Assembly: GCA_003249795.1 (NCBI GenBank) | Contig: QKHZ01000188.1 | Span: 1 to 64,000, forward strand | Reading direction: 5' to 3' | DNA length: 64,000 bases | Source: a bacterium | GTDB taxonomy: Bacteria; Planctomycetota; SZUA-567 | Made by a program: the position numbers and the translations under genes | Notes under the pieces: generated by a model | Seen by the model: only the letters and a program-made list of their open reading frames with translations | What the model was told of the DNA's origin: nothing | Database searches by the model: none | Part shown: positions 26,212-35,458 of the stretch, one piece after another | Numbering within the stretch: position 1 is the first letter of the stretch | How the letters are laid out: each line of letters begins with the position of its first letter

Positions 26212-27387
26212 TTGTCCCCGGTAGCAGGATACCCTCAATTGTCAGACAGTAGTGTGAAAATACGGATTATGGACGCCATCTGTTCGATGGATGGGCCGTC
26301 GTCAAAAAAATCAGTCCGGCAGGCTACCGGGTTTGCGTGGAATACAGTTGGTAGGATCATCGACGGACTTGTGCAGGACAAGATCCTGATTGAAAAGCAG
26401 GGCGAGCCAACGCATCCGGGACGCCCGATCACATATCTTGAGCTGAATCCGGACAATAAGCTTCTGGTTGGAATCGCGCTTGGCGGAAATTGGTGGCGGT
26501 TTGTCTTGTGTAATTATTCTTTCGATATACTTCATGAATATAAAATTCTCACGCCAAAATGGAAAGATGAAACGAAATTCTACAAGGCGATTTATGATTT
26601 TATCATGGCATCACTTGAAAAGACGGGGACTTCGCTGAAAGCCATTCATTGTATCGGTATTGCTTCTGCCGGAAATATCGATCCGGAAAACGGAGTACTG
26701 GTATCGGCTTCAACGATGGGTGTGAAACCGGGCTTGCGCCTGCCGCTGCAGCAGGAAATGAAAAAACTTTTGAAGAAACCGGTTCTTATCTCAATCTCAA
26801 CGGTCGCATGCGCTTGGGCCGAATATAAATTCGGGGAATATGCAGAAATACGCAATCTTATCTCTGTTGGAATCAGCATTGGCATCCGCGCCGGAATCAT
26901 CATCGACGGCAAGCCATTGATCACGAGTCCTGACAGGCCTGCCGGTTCAATTGGACATACCTATATCCCCGGCAATAAGCGTCAATGTGTCTGTGGGCGC
27001 AAAGGGTGCCTTGAAGCATTTTCCGGAGGAAGATCGCTGGTAAAAGTCGCTGGAGAGCTTTACGGCAAAACAGGTTGGGAATGCGCAAGAGACATTGATC
27101 TGGCGGCACAAGATGGTGATATCAGAGCCAAAAACATACTGACGCGTGCGGCAAGGCTTGACGCAATGTGCATTGCCTTTGTCGTGCAATTGTACCGCCC
27201 TGAGGCTCTTGTTTTTACAGGTGGCCAGTGCGTAGAAGACGGCTTCTTTTATAATACGTTTCTTGAAAAACTTAAGCGTTTTTTACCGGAAGACGTCGCC
27301 GCGTCGATGCGAATATCAATCTCAAAAATCAAAGAATATGGAAATGCAATCGGAGCCGCCCGTCTGGCATTCGAAAAATATTTTTGA
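26212..27387 (+). CDS. ROK-family transcriptional regulator
   Basis: A 391-aa protein. An N-terminal winged helix (about 15-70, SVRQATGFAWNTVGRIIDGL) is followed by a ROK sugar-kinase fold with SISIGIRAGIIIDGK (a kinase-like glycine loop), GSIGHTYIP and the zinc motif CVCGRKGCLEAFSGG. Such NagC/XylR-type proteins repress sugar genes and release DNA on ligand binding. The start is uncertain: TTG 26212 gives the full length, and a GTG about 15 codons later is possible. It is divergent from the hydrolase-EamA operon, its likely target. Confidence 0.87.
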   Translation: MSPVAGYPQLSDSSVKIRIMDAICSMDGPSSKKSVRQATGFAWNTVGRIIDGLVQDKILIEKQGEPTHPGRPITYLELNPDNKLLVGIALGGNWWRFVLCNYSFDILHEYKILTPKWKDETKFYKAIYDFIMASLEKTGTSLKAIHCIGIASAGNIDPENGVLVSASTMGVKPGLRLPLQQEMKKLLKKPVLISISTVACAWAEYKFGEYAEIRNLISVGISIGIRAGIIIDGKPLITSPDRPAGSIGHTYIPGNKRQCVCGRKGCLEAFSGGRSLVKVAGELYGKTGWECARDIDLAAQDGDIRAKNILTRAARLDAMCIAFVVQLYRPEALVFTGGQCVEDGFFYNTFLEKLKRFLPEDVAASMRISISKIKEYGNAIGAARLAFEKYF

Positions 27388-27474
27388 CTAAATCGTCAAG
27401 CATTGCCAACACCTGAGAAAATCAACGCGCGCTACATAAGCATCACTGCAAGCAGGATGTTGCATTCAGACGAT

Positions 27475-29478
27475 CTAAAAGATTTCAAACGATCTGCAAC
27501 TGGCAAAACATGAATTTGCTTTTGCAGGGCTTAGCGCTTCAAATTTCACAAACCGCCCTTCATGCGCTTGGGAAAATTCAATGATTTGCGGGACTGGATT
27601 ATTCAGGATATTATCAAAACTTCCTTGATGAACGACTTCATCGTCAACCAAGATCCTGTATTTCTCGACAGCGCCATTCAGCCAATTCACATGATAGATA
27701 AATCCGCGAATCGACTGATCCTTACCCGTATCAATTGTAAACGAGTGCGGGTAGGGAGTGTTTCTGGCTGAGATCCAGGTCTCTCCGTCGACCGGGATAT
27801 TTTCTTTCAGGTTATGTTCATCATATTCGCTGTCAGCGTCGACGACCTTCCATTGCGTCCGTTCAACTCCGAACTTCAGCTGCGCTTCCGGCGCGCTCAG
27901 CTTCAAGTCTTCATATTCATTTGTCAGTCCCAGCTTCAGTGCAGTGATCGCCCGGACGATTCCCGCCTGCGGACAAACAACCGGCTTGGTGTAGATTTGA
28001 GACGCTTGCGTTGGTTGCGAATTATCCAGCGTATAGTGCACGACAAAGTCATCTCCTGCCGTGATCGTGATTGTGCCATCAGCACTGTGTTCGATTTTTG
28101 GAGGAAACAAGAGTGGCGCCTGATAATAGACGCCGAATTCCTTCAGGCAGACAGGAGCCAGCATTTTGGTGATTTTGAGTTTTACTGCATCTGTCGAAAC
28201 GGTTTCTGTCCTGACCAGTTTTCTGAATGAGATGGTCGAATCGGTTGAAAGTAATTTCCAGTTGCCGGTTTCATCGCGATAATGCAGTTCAAACTCTTCT
28301 ACGCGCTGACCAAGCTGCGAATATTCACAGAGTTTGAAAACGTTTATCTTTTGGGCAGAACCGAGTTCAATAATGGCCTCGCAACCTGTCGTGCCTTCAT
28401 CTGGCGACCAGAACGTTTCTGGATTGCCATCAATCATATTCTGTGTGCAAAATTCGGCACTCCGTTCATCGGAAGAGATAGCTTTTTTACCGGCAGCGAA
28501 ATCTGTTTTGAATGTTCTTTCCAGCACGGAACGCCATTCTTTCAGGCGAGCGACATCGACCGGATGAAACTGTCCGCTCCGGTCTGGCGGAACGTTCAGA
28601 TTCAGGCACGAACCGCGGCCTACCGAGTGATAAAAGATTTCAATCAGATTTTCCAGCGAACGGAGCCGGTGGTTTTCGTTTTCGTGGTAATACCATCCTG
28701 GCCGGATCGAAACATCCACTTCCGACGGCCAATAGAATTGTCCGTCAGGATCGCCATTCTGCAATTTCTCATGGGTATAAGCGTTTATCGTTGCCCAATT
28801 CGGATTTCCTGAAAACCCCGATTCATTTCCACACCAGCGGATATCGCGGAAGTCGCCCATGTGTCCCATGATTGCCGCATCGGGAGCGCATTCGTGAATA
28901 ATTTTTACGCAACCTTCATAATCATATTCCTGCGATTTTTCACCCTCGCCTTTTGCGCCGTCGAACCAGGTGATAAAGACGTCTTTGCCGCCCTCGCCAC
29001 CGTAGTTTTCGATTAATTCGCGGAGCTGGTTTCTGAAGTATTCATTATAGGTTTCCCCCTCGCCATACCGCTCATCATGCCGGTCCCAGGGGGAAAGATA
29101 AAAGCCGACTTTTAATCCATATTTTCGTGCCGCATCGGAAAATTCCCTGACAACATCCCCTTTGCCGTCACGCCATTTGGAATACTTTACCGAGTGTTTT
29201 GTATATTGGCTCGGCCAGAGGCAGAAACCGTCATGATGCTTGCAGGTCAGAACAGCGCCTTTAAATCCCGCTTCCGACAAGACCCGGCACCATTGGTCAC
29301 AGTCCAGATCGGTCGGGTTAAACAGGTCCACCGACTCGTTTCCATCGCCCCATTCTCGATCTGTAAATGTATTGACCGTGAAGTGGATAAAAGCATATAG
29401 CCCCATATCCTGCCACAATAGCTGGTTCTTGTTTGGGCATGCCCCGAAAGTTTCCACCTCGTTCATCAATGATGTCAT
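27475..29478 (-). CDS. Alpha-L-fucosidase-type glycoside hydrolase (GH29) with C-terminal binding domains
   Basis: A 667-aa protein. The GH29 barrel (about 1-330) includes WQDMGLYAFIHFTVNTFTD, VLTCKHHDGFCLWPS, FYLSPWDRH and ITWFDGAKGEG, whose Asp is the family nucleophile. It is followed by an F5/8-type C domain (about 340-450), a chitobiase C-terminal-like domain (VVHYTLDNSQPT, about 455-520), and a second discoidin-like domain to the end. There is no signal peptide, so it works inside the cell or leaves by another route. ATG 29478 has AGGAG upstream. It is divergent from a GntR/LacI regulator. Confidence 0.88.
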   Translation of the reverse strand: MTSLMNEVETFGACPNKNQLLWQDMGLYAFIHFTVNTFTDREWGDGNESVDLFNPTDLDCDQWCRVLSEAGFKGAVLTCKHHDGFCLWPSQYTKHSVKYSKWRDGKGDVVREFSDAARKYGLKVGFYLSPWDRHDERYGEGETYNEYFRNQLRELIENYGGEGGKDVFITWFDGAKGEGEKSQEYDYEGCVKIIHECAPDAAIMGHMGDFRDIRWCGNESGFSGNPNWATINAYTHEKLQNGDPDGQFYWPSEVDVSIRPGWYYHENENHRLRSLENLIEIFYHSVGRGSCLNLNVPPDRSGQFHPVDVARLKEWRSVLERTFKTDFAAGKKAISSDERSAEFCTQNMIDGNPETFWSPDEGTTGCEAIIELGSAQKINVFKLCEYSQLGQRVEEFELHYRDETGNWKLLSTDSTISFRKLVRTETVSTDAVKLKITKMLAPVCLKEFGVYYQAPLLFPPKIEHSADGTITITAGDDFVVHYTLDNSQPTQASQIYTKPVVCPQAGIVRAITALKLGLTNEYEDLKLSAPEAQLKFGVERTQWKVVDADSEYDEHNLKENIPVDGETWISARNTPYPHSFTIDTGKDQSIRGFIYHVNWLNGAVEKYRILVDDEVVHQGSFDNILNNPVPQIIEFSQAHEGRFVKFEALSPAKANSCFASCRSFEIF

Positions 29479-29585
29479 GCGATCCTGCTCCTGGACAAAA
29501 GTATTTTCTCGCGTTATCAATAATCAATGGCGGGAAATCCTCAGACCTGAAATTGAAAAGAATAAAATTTGATCATGGTCGTCGC

Positions 29586-29613
29586 TTGCCGCCAGAAATC
29601 AATCTGGTATAAT
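29586..29613 (+). promoter_or_regulatory. Promoter and possible operator of the GntR/LacI regulator gene
   Basis: TTGCCG at 29586-29591, a 16-bp spacer and an extended -10 TGGTATAAT ending at 29613. The spacer is exactly filled by an inverted repeat, CCAGA-N6-TCTGG (29592-29607), a candidate operator for autoregulation or for the divergent fucosidase gene. Confidence 0.55.
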
Positions 29614-29638
29614 CTGAAGCGTACCAGCAAAAAACGCA

Positions 29639-30778
29639 ATGTCAAGTGAAGCCTTTGAAATTGGTGTGAAAAGGAATAGAATCGCAAATATGGCAAAGTC
29701 ATCGAAGAAAAACAGGACGGAGCAATCAAAGCATCTGGTGGATCAGACCTATATGGAGGCACTGACCAGGCTGCGCAACGTGGTTGCCGAGGAATATGCC
29801 GACGGGGGCTGGCTTCCGTCAGGGCGGGATATGTGTTTGCGACTGGGGGTCAACCGGATCACCTATACCAAGGCTCTTTCACGCCTGATTGACGAAAGGG
29901 TGGCGCAAAACTATCCGCGAAAAGGAACATACATCAAGCCGAATTTCTTCCGTATCAGAAAGGTGGGTGTGATCATCGGAAATGGTGAGGACTCCCCGTT
30001 TCTGGCAGTACCGAATCTGCTGATGCATGTGATCAGTGAGTTTCAGAACAACAACATCTCGATCCAATTCATTCAGGCGACTCATCCCGAGAGCTTGCTA
30101 AAAAAAGCGGTATTTCATTGCGTCAGTGGTTTGCTCTGGCTGTATTCGCAGCCTTCTGCGCTGGCTGTTGCTGACCAATTGTCTGCAGAGAATCATATGC
30201 CGCTGATGCTGGTTCGTTTTTTTGACCCCAAGCAGGATGAGGATATCGCTTCTATTTCAACGCCTCTTATTTCGCGGGATTATCAGGAGTTTGGAAAACA
30301 ACGCGCACGGAGCCTAATTAAGCGTGGGCACAGACAAATCGCCTACGCTGGAAGTTACTGGTTTGCCCAATACACCGGATTTAATGATGAACTAAATGCC
30401 GCAGGAATCGATTTCGGTAAATCTAACTGCTTCGAGAGCGAAAATGACATTCGTCAACGCATGCCGGAATTTATCAGAACGAAAAAGATCACAGCGTTGC
30501 TCAGCGAAGGGAATTTTCTGGACAACGTTTTCATGACAGTCAACACCCTTTCTGGAAATCTGCAGCCAGAGTTGTATGTGCGTCATTTGAATGAACTCGC
30601 TCTGTATCATCAGTATCCGGAAGTAAAATCAATACATGTTGAATATATGGAAGCCACCGACCTCGGCATCGCCGCCGCGCAGGCAATGGCTGCGCACGTT
30701 ATGCACGGCACGCCACTGAAATCCCAATCGATTCCGCCACGGTACCGCATCAGAAAGCTTGACCAGTCGGTGAAGTAA
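29639..30778 (+). CDS. GntR-type HTH / LacI-type sensor transcriptional regulator
   Basis: A 379-aa protein. A GntR-like winged helix at about 38-100 (WLPSGRDMCLRLGVNRITYTK, then NYPRKGTYIKP) is joined to a periplasmic-binding-protein-like sensor (about 105-370; RGHRQIAYAGSYWFAQYTGF, ATDLGIAAAQAMAAHVMHG). It is divergent from the GH29 fucosidase and probably controls it. The start at ATG 29639 lies only about 20 nt from the predicted transcription start without a Shine-Dalgarno site; ATG 29690 (MAKSSKKN) is an alternative. Confidence 0.82.
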   Translation: MSSEAFEIGVKRNRIANMAKSSKKNRTEQSKHLVDQTYMEALTRLRNVVAEEYADGGWLPSGRDMCLRLGVNRITYTKALSRLIDERVAQNYPRKGTYIKPNFFRIRKVGVIIGNGEDSPFLAVPNLLMHVISEFQNNNISIQFIQATHPESLLKKAVFHCVSGLLWLYSQPSALAVADQLSAENHMPLMLVRFFDPKQDEDIASISTPLISRDYQEFGKQRARSLIKRGHRQIAYAGSYWFAQYTGFNDELNAAGIDFGKSNCFESENDIRQRMPEFIRTKKITALLSEGNFLDNVFMTVNTLSGNLQPELYVRHLNELALYHQYPEVKSIHVEYMEATDLGIAAAQAMAAHVMHGTPLKSQSIPPRYRIRKLDQSVK

Positions 30779-30852
30779 ACAATTCTACAACGTTCAAATT
30801 CAGTTATCGATTTTCGTAAAACGTCAAGAAAAGTACGTTGTATAAATGCGAC

Positions 30853-30881
30853 TTGACATTCTATACTATACTGTATATAAT
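30853..30881 (+). promoter_or_regulatory. Consensus sigma-70 promoter of the GntR/LacI-MFS-heparinase group
   Basis: TTGACA at 30853-30858, exactly 17 bp, then TATAAT at 30876-30881: a full match to consensus. The leader carries AAGGAGG before ATG 30907. Confidence 0.85.
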
Positions 30882-30885
30882 ACAG
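30871..30885 (+). promoter_or_regulatory. Palindromic operator overlapping the -10 box
   Basis: CTGTATATAATACAG is a perfect inverted repeat (6-bp arms, 3-bp centre) that covers the -10 hexamer. A repressor bound there would block RNA polymerase, so autoregulation by the downstream GntR/LacI protein is likely (inference). Confidence 0.6.
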
Positions 30886-30906
30886 CATAATACCTAAGGA
30901 GGCGGT

Positions 30907-31998
30907 ATGCATTCACAAAAACGGGGCTATACCCCTCTCTATTATGGAATCGCGGAAGAGCTGCGCAAGAAAATCCTCTGCGGGCAGCTGTCTGCCTCAT
31001 CTCGTCTTCCGAACGAGGAAGACATGCGTGCGCAATACGGTGTCAGCCGCGTCACGATCCGCGGAGCCCTGAAAAAGCTCGAGTCGGAAGGACTGATCCG
31101 CCGCATCAACGGCAAGGGCACGTTTGTTGCAGAGCAATCCTTGCGTAAGAGCAAGCGCTTGCTGCTGGTTACTGACGATTCGCCGGCACAGATGCCGCAT
31201 TTGCATAAACTGATGATGGGTGCCGTCATCAGGGCGCAGGAGCTGGACTTCGAGGTGCAAGTATGCCCTGGTGTCAAGCTGCGCGCACAATTGCGACGGG
31301 CGATTGAAATGCCAACGCACCGGATCGGCCTGTTGTTTCTGCGTTGCCGTAATCTGAACGAAAATGATCTCAGCTATGCGGAGAAAAATGGAGTCGTCAG
31401 TGTTGTCGATGCAGGGCGGCCGCTTTCCGGATGCAATTCACTGGCCGTTGACAATGCTGCTGCGATGTATGAACTCGTCGACCATCTGTTCGGACTCGGA
31501 CGCTGCCGGTTCGGGATTTTTACGGCATCCTCGGCGTTTCCATGGTCATCGTTTGAAGAGCGTTGTGGGGCAGCGATGTCTCATCTGAAACATCTTGGAA
31601 TTTCGGAGCGACAGATCCGAGTTGTCACTCTAGACGAGAAAAAGGATATACGTACAGATGCGTATACGATGACTGCTGCATTCTTTAGGAAATCATCTAC
31701 ACCGATCGATGCGCTGATTTGCGTCAATGACCTGATTGCCGTGCAGGCGATGCGCTGGATGACTGAACACGGCATCCGGATTCCAGATGAGGTCGCGGTT
31801 ACGGGATTCGATGATGTGGATCTGGCGCAATACTCGACGCCTCCTTTGACAACGGTGCGACAGGATTATTTTCAGTCCGGTGCGCATGCGGTCAATGTTT
31901 TGGATGGGCTGATGGAGGCGTTTGATAACCGAAGGATCCGTCAGGTTCGCAAGCTGGATCTTATCGTCAGGCAAAGCACTGTTGGTATTTGCCCGTAA
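30907..31998 (+). CDS. GntR-type HTH / LacI-type sensor transcriptional regulator
   Basis: A 363-aa regulator. The GntR winged helix at about 8-78 (LPNEEDMRAQYGVSRVTIR, RRINGKGTFV) precedes a LacI-like sugar-sensing domain (LAVDNAAAMYELVDHLFGLG, DALICVNDLIAVQAMRWM, VAVTGFDDVDLAQYSTPPLT). The last motif is the standard LacI/GalR signature. It starts at ATG 30907 after AAGGAGG. A fully consensus promoter with an internal palindrome precedes it. It likely controls the MFS transporter and heparinase-like genes downstream on the same strand. Confidence 0.93.
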   Translation: MHSQKRGYTPLYYGIAEELRKKILCGQLSASSRLPNEEDMRAQYGVSRVTIRGALKKLESEGLIRRINGKGTFVAEQSLRKSKRLLLVTDDSPAQMPHLHKLMMGAVIRAQELDFEVQVCPGVKLRAQLRRAIEMPTHRIGLLFLRCRNLNENDLSYAEKNGVVSVVDAGRPLSGCNSLAVDNAAAMYELVDHLFGLGRCRFGIFTASSAFPWSSFEERCGAAMSHLKHLGISERQIRVVTLDEKKDIRTDAYTMTAAFFRKSSTPIDALICVNDLIAVQAMRWMTEHGIRIPDEVAVTGFDDVDLAQYSTPPLTTVRQDYFQSGAHAVNVLDGLMEAFDNRRIRQVRKLDLIVRQSTVGICP

Positions 31999-32065
31999 TT
32001 TGTTACAGATACGCATGCATATAAAGTCGTTCCCATCTTTGTGTCCAAATTGAAAGGCACTTCTC

Positions 32066-33448
32066 GTGTCGACAACCCATGAGTTCGCATATTCCGAGCA
32101 AGCTCCCAAGGATATCCTCCGTCAGTCTGCGGAAAATAATGCAACACTATCATCCTGTTGCGGATACACCGGAGAGGTTACGCTGACAGACAGCGCGGTC
32201 ATAATCTTACTGGCCGGCGCGCTGGGAGCAGGGGACATGCTTTCGATCATCACGACATCGCTATTGCCGTTTTTTAACGGGCTGTTTGTTTTGCCGATGG
32301 CGTTTGTCGCCATGCGAATCGGTATCCGGCGGCTTATCAATGTGTCGTGCGGACTGTCGGCGCTGGCATATTTTGCAGCCGTCGCGTCACCGTGGTTTGG
32401 AGATGGGTCGCGATATGCGTTATTGATGGCGATTGTTCTCTTCTCCTTCAGTTTAACGGGGTTCATTTCCGGGTGGTTTCCTCTTGCCGATACATTTCTC
32501 ACGCACGAACGGCGGATTCATTTCTTCAGCCGGATGCGCTTCTGTCACCAGTTGACGGCAGTCACATTTCTGACGGTAGCCGGATTTCTGATCGGGAAAC
32601 AATCTCCGGTTTGGAAGCTCCAGTTGCTGCTCGGAGTTGCGGCGGTGATTTATGTGGGGAGGCTTTTGTTTATTCGGAAAATCCCGCATTTACCATTGCC
32701 AAAGGGATATGAACCGATTGAAAACATGTGGACAGCGCTCCGTCAAGCGATTGGCAACCGTCCGTTGGTCGGATTTTCGCTTTACGTTTTCATGCTGAAT
32801 CTGGCAGCATATGGTACGGTACCGCTGACATTGCTCTATCTGAAAAAATCGTTGCAGGCACCGGACAATGTAATCGTTCTAATCTCAGCTTCAGCATTGT
32901 GCGGAATGCTGTTCGGTTATCTTGTTGTGCGGCGGATGGTGGATTTGCTGACTGTAAAACATGCATTGCTCCTGTTTCATCTTGCTCTCATGGCGGTCAA
33001 TGCCTCCTTGTTTCTGATTGGTAGCGCAACAGATGCCACGTTCGTTCTTATCGGCATTCTACTGTTTGCATACAACTTCACGATTGCCTCGGCATCGGTT
33101 GTCACCGCCAGCGAAATGATGCGTTTGTCCGCGGGAAGCCCGCGGACGATATCGATGGCTCTGTTCAGCACATTTTATTACGGCGGGTTCGGGATATCGC
33201 GTCTTTTGGCGTCTCTGCTGTTAGGGTCGGGGCTTCTGGCAACCGAATGGTTTTGCTATGGCCACCGCATTACGCACTATCAGACACTGTTTCTGTTTTT
33301 TACGGTTTTTATCCTGCTTGCGGCAGTCTTTCTGATGATTGTTCCTGCGATTATCACGTTACCGGAACATGGGCAAGATAACACGCAGGACGAGAACCAT
33401 TCAGGAAATAATGCGACAAACATTTCTGCAACATGCAATCATGCATAA
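32066..33448 (+). CDS. MFS transporter
   Basis: A 460-aa membrane protein with about 12 hydrophobic helices; the first begins near residue 43 (DSAVIILLAGALGAG) and the last ends at about 440. The N-terminal 40 residues are hydrophilic. It probably imports sugars or oligosaccharides for the heparinase-like enzyme encoded 34 nt downstream; the pair and the upstream regulator form a single unit. The start is GTG 32066 with AAAGG upstream. The C-terminal tail is Asn/His/Asp-rich. I cannot assign the substrate. Confidence 0.8.
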   Translation: MSTTHEFAYSEQAPKDILRQSAENNATLSSCCGYTGEVTLTDSAVIILLAGALGAGDMLSIITTSLLPFFNGLFVLPMAFVAMRIGIRRLINVSCGLSALAYFAAVASPWFGDGSRYALLMAIVLFSFSLTGFISGWFPLADTFLTHERRIHFFSRMRFCHQLTAVTFLTVAGFLIGKQSPVWKLQLLLGVAAVIYVGRLLFIRKIPHLPLPKGYEPIENMWTALRQAIGNRPLVGFSLYVFMLNLAAYGTVPLTLLYLKKSLQAPDNVIVLISASALCGMLFGYLVVRRMVDLLTVKHALLLFHLALMAVNASLFLIGSATDATFVLIGILLFAYNFTIASASVVTASEMMRLSAGSPRTISMALFSTFYYGGFGISRLLASLLLGSGLLATEWFCYGHRITHYQTLFLFFTVFILLAAVFLMIVPAIITLPEHGQDNTQDENHSGNNATNISATCNHA

Positions 33449-33482
33449 TTGAGCCGTCAATTTTTTCATACAGGAGTAATGC

Positions 33483-35420
33483 ATGTCAATAACGATCAAT
33501 CCTGTTTTGCCTGACTTGCAATACGCGCGCGACCATTTCAGAACCTGCAGCCTAACGCAGCAGCTGATCAAGGCACTCGAAACAGATGCTCTTGACTGGA
33601 GCCAGTATAATCTAATGCCAACACCTGACGAACCGGCAGGCTGGACCCATCATTTTTTCTGCCCACGCAGCGGTGAACCTCTCGTGTTCGATCCGGATCA
33701 TCCGCATGAACATCGTGTCCTTAACCAAGCAACGATTCTGACCGGCGAAAATTACGACCGTGCATGGCGTTCAATTGTCCATAATACGAATGTTGTACAG
33801 ATGGAACGATGCGCGATTCTGCTGCAGTTGGGAATTCATCCGGAACTCTGTCGTCAACAGATTTTGAAATTCGCAACCGAATATCCCGAGCGTTATCCTG
33901 AATATTCGGTTGGGGCGTTTTTTGGCAATCCGGGTCGTCTTCAGCCGCAAGCGTTGGATGAGGCAGTGTGGATCATTTCGTTTCTGCGGGGGTTGCGCTG
34001 GAGCGGACTTCGCCATGAAATGACCCCGTTTCAATGTGAGTCAATTTCAGTCATGGCACGGATGGTTGTTGATCTGATAAAGCCTGCTGCCGAATCATTT
34101 GGTATTCACAATATCGCGTGTTGGATCATCGCTGGGATCGCTGCCTGTGCAGACTGGCTGGAGGATTCTGCATTGCTGGAGTGGTGCTGGAGCGGGCCAT
34201 ACGGGATCAGCCGCCAAATCAGCTTCGGTATTGATGCAGACGGCCTTTGGCACGAAGGCAGTACGCATTATCATTATTATGCGCTTTCTGCTCTCATGTC
34301 GTTTTTTGAAATAACTGGATGTGAGTTTGTACCTTCTGCGGCGCGCAACAAATTGATTGATGGCTTTACGGCTCCGCTGAAGCTGGCGTATTGTGATGGA
34401 AAAATCCCTGCTTATAACGATTCTTGGCCGAATCTGCATGTGACCGATCACGTCGATCTTTACGCTCTGGCCGCGAAATTATTCCAGTCGGATCAACTGC
34501 AAGCATGCCTTGCCGTGATTAACGCATATCCGTTTGAAAACAAACCCCGCGTCTTCAGCCGGTCATTCAATATGTTGTTCGGTTATACCAAAACAACGAA
34601 TCTGGATGCGCGCGTAAATGTGGGAACGCTGGTGTTTGGAAAGACCAAATCCGCTCATACTGAATTACCAGCGTCAGCAAAAAATCAAAATGCGATTACT
34701 CCAACATCAACATTGCTTGGATACAGCGGCATCGCCATTCTTCAGTCTTCTTCCGTCCGGATCGGTTTCCGTTACGGTCCTTATGGCGGATGGCATGACC
34801 ATTGTGATAAACTCTCCATCGATGTCGAAACACAATCGGGTTGGCAGTCTCTCGATATTGGCACAAGCGGTTATGGTGCGAAGATCACGAATACATGGCA
34901 ACGTTCAGCTGCCGCCCATAACACCGTCATGATTGACGGTATAAAACAAAATGCAGGAAGCGGACATTTGGTGCATTATGATGAAACCCGTGTTTGCGCT
35001 GAATCCTCAAATGTCTATGATGGGGTCAGGCTGATGCGGGAACTGTCGCTGCAATCCGGTGGTTTGCGGGATACGTTTGAAATTACGGCAACGTCTCCGC
35101 GACGAATTGATTGGATCTTTCACGGCGACGGGTTGTTTGTTCCCGAGTTGAACGGCATGGCGGCTCAACAAATTGATTTTTCTGCAGAAGAAAACGGGCT
35201 GAACGTGCTTGAAAATATTCAGATGATTCCTATGCCGAAACAATTGAAAGGGCAATGGACTTGTGAAGATTTAACGCAGAGAATTGAGTTGACGGCTCCT
35301 GAAGGCGCCGAGTTTTATTGGGCTGAGGCACCTCTTAATCCGAACGGCAGACCCATGGGGGTGATCGTCATCCGAATGGTTTCAGATCATGCGCTGGTTA
35401 CAGCAGAATTTTTCGTATAA
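33483..35420 (+). CDS. Heparinase II/III-like polysaccharide lyase family protein
   Basis: A 645-aa protein with an alpha-helical toroid (about 60-340) and a C-terminal beta-sandwich (about 400-640) as in heparinase II/III, alginate and ulvan-type lyases. Catalytic-type Tyr/His residues appear in DGLWHEGSTHYHYYAL near 250-266 and YGPYGGWHDHCDKLSID near 430. There is no signal peptide, so it would act on imported oligosaccharides. AGGAG precedes ATG 33483. Operon with the MFS transporter supports uronic-acid-containing oligosaccharide breakdown; the polymer is not determined. Confidence 0.83.
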   Translation: MSITINPVLPDLQYARDHFRTCSLTQQLIKALETDALDWSQYNLMPTPDEPAGWTHHFFCPRSGEPLVFDPDHPHEHRVLNQATILTGENYDRAWRSIVHNTNVVQMERCAILLQLGIHPELCRQQILKFATEYPERYPEYSVGAFFGNPGRLQPQALDEAVWIISFLRGLRWSGLRHEMTPFQCESISVMARMVVDLIKPAAESFGIHNIACWIIAGIAACADWLEDSALLEWCWSGPYGISRQISFGIDADGLWHEGSTHYHYYALSALMSFFEITGCEFVPSAARNKLIDGFTAPLKLAYCDGKIPAYNDSWPNLHVTDHVDLYALAAKLFQSDQLQACLAVINAYPFENKPRVFSRSFNMLFGYTKTTNLDARVNVGTLVFGKTKSAHTELPASAKNQNAITPTSTLLGYSGIAILQSSSVRIGFRYGPYGGWHDHCDKLSIDVETQSGWQSLDIGTSGYGAKITNTWQRSAAAHNTVMIDGIKQNAGSGHLVHYDETRVCAESSNVYDGVRLMRELSLQSGGLRDTFEITATSPRRIDWIFHGDGLFVPELNGMAAQQIDFSAEENGLNVLENIQMIPMPKQLKGQWTCEDLTQRIELTAPEGAEFYWAEAPLNPNGRPMGVIVIRMVSDHALVTAEFFV

Positions 35421-35458
35421 CCAGGGCATGTGCTTAAACGACAATCATGATAGCCGGT

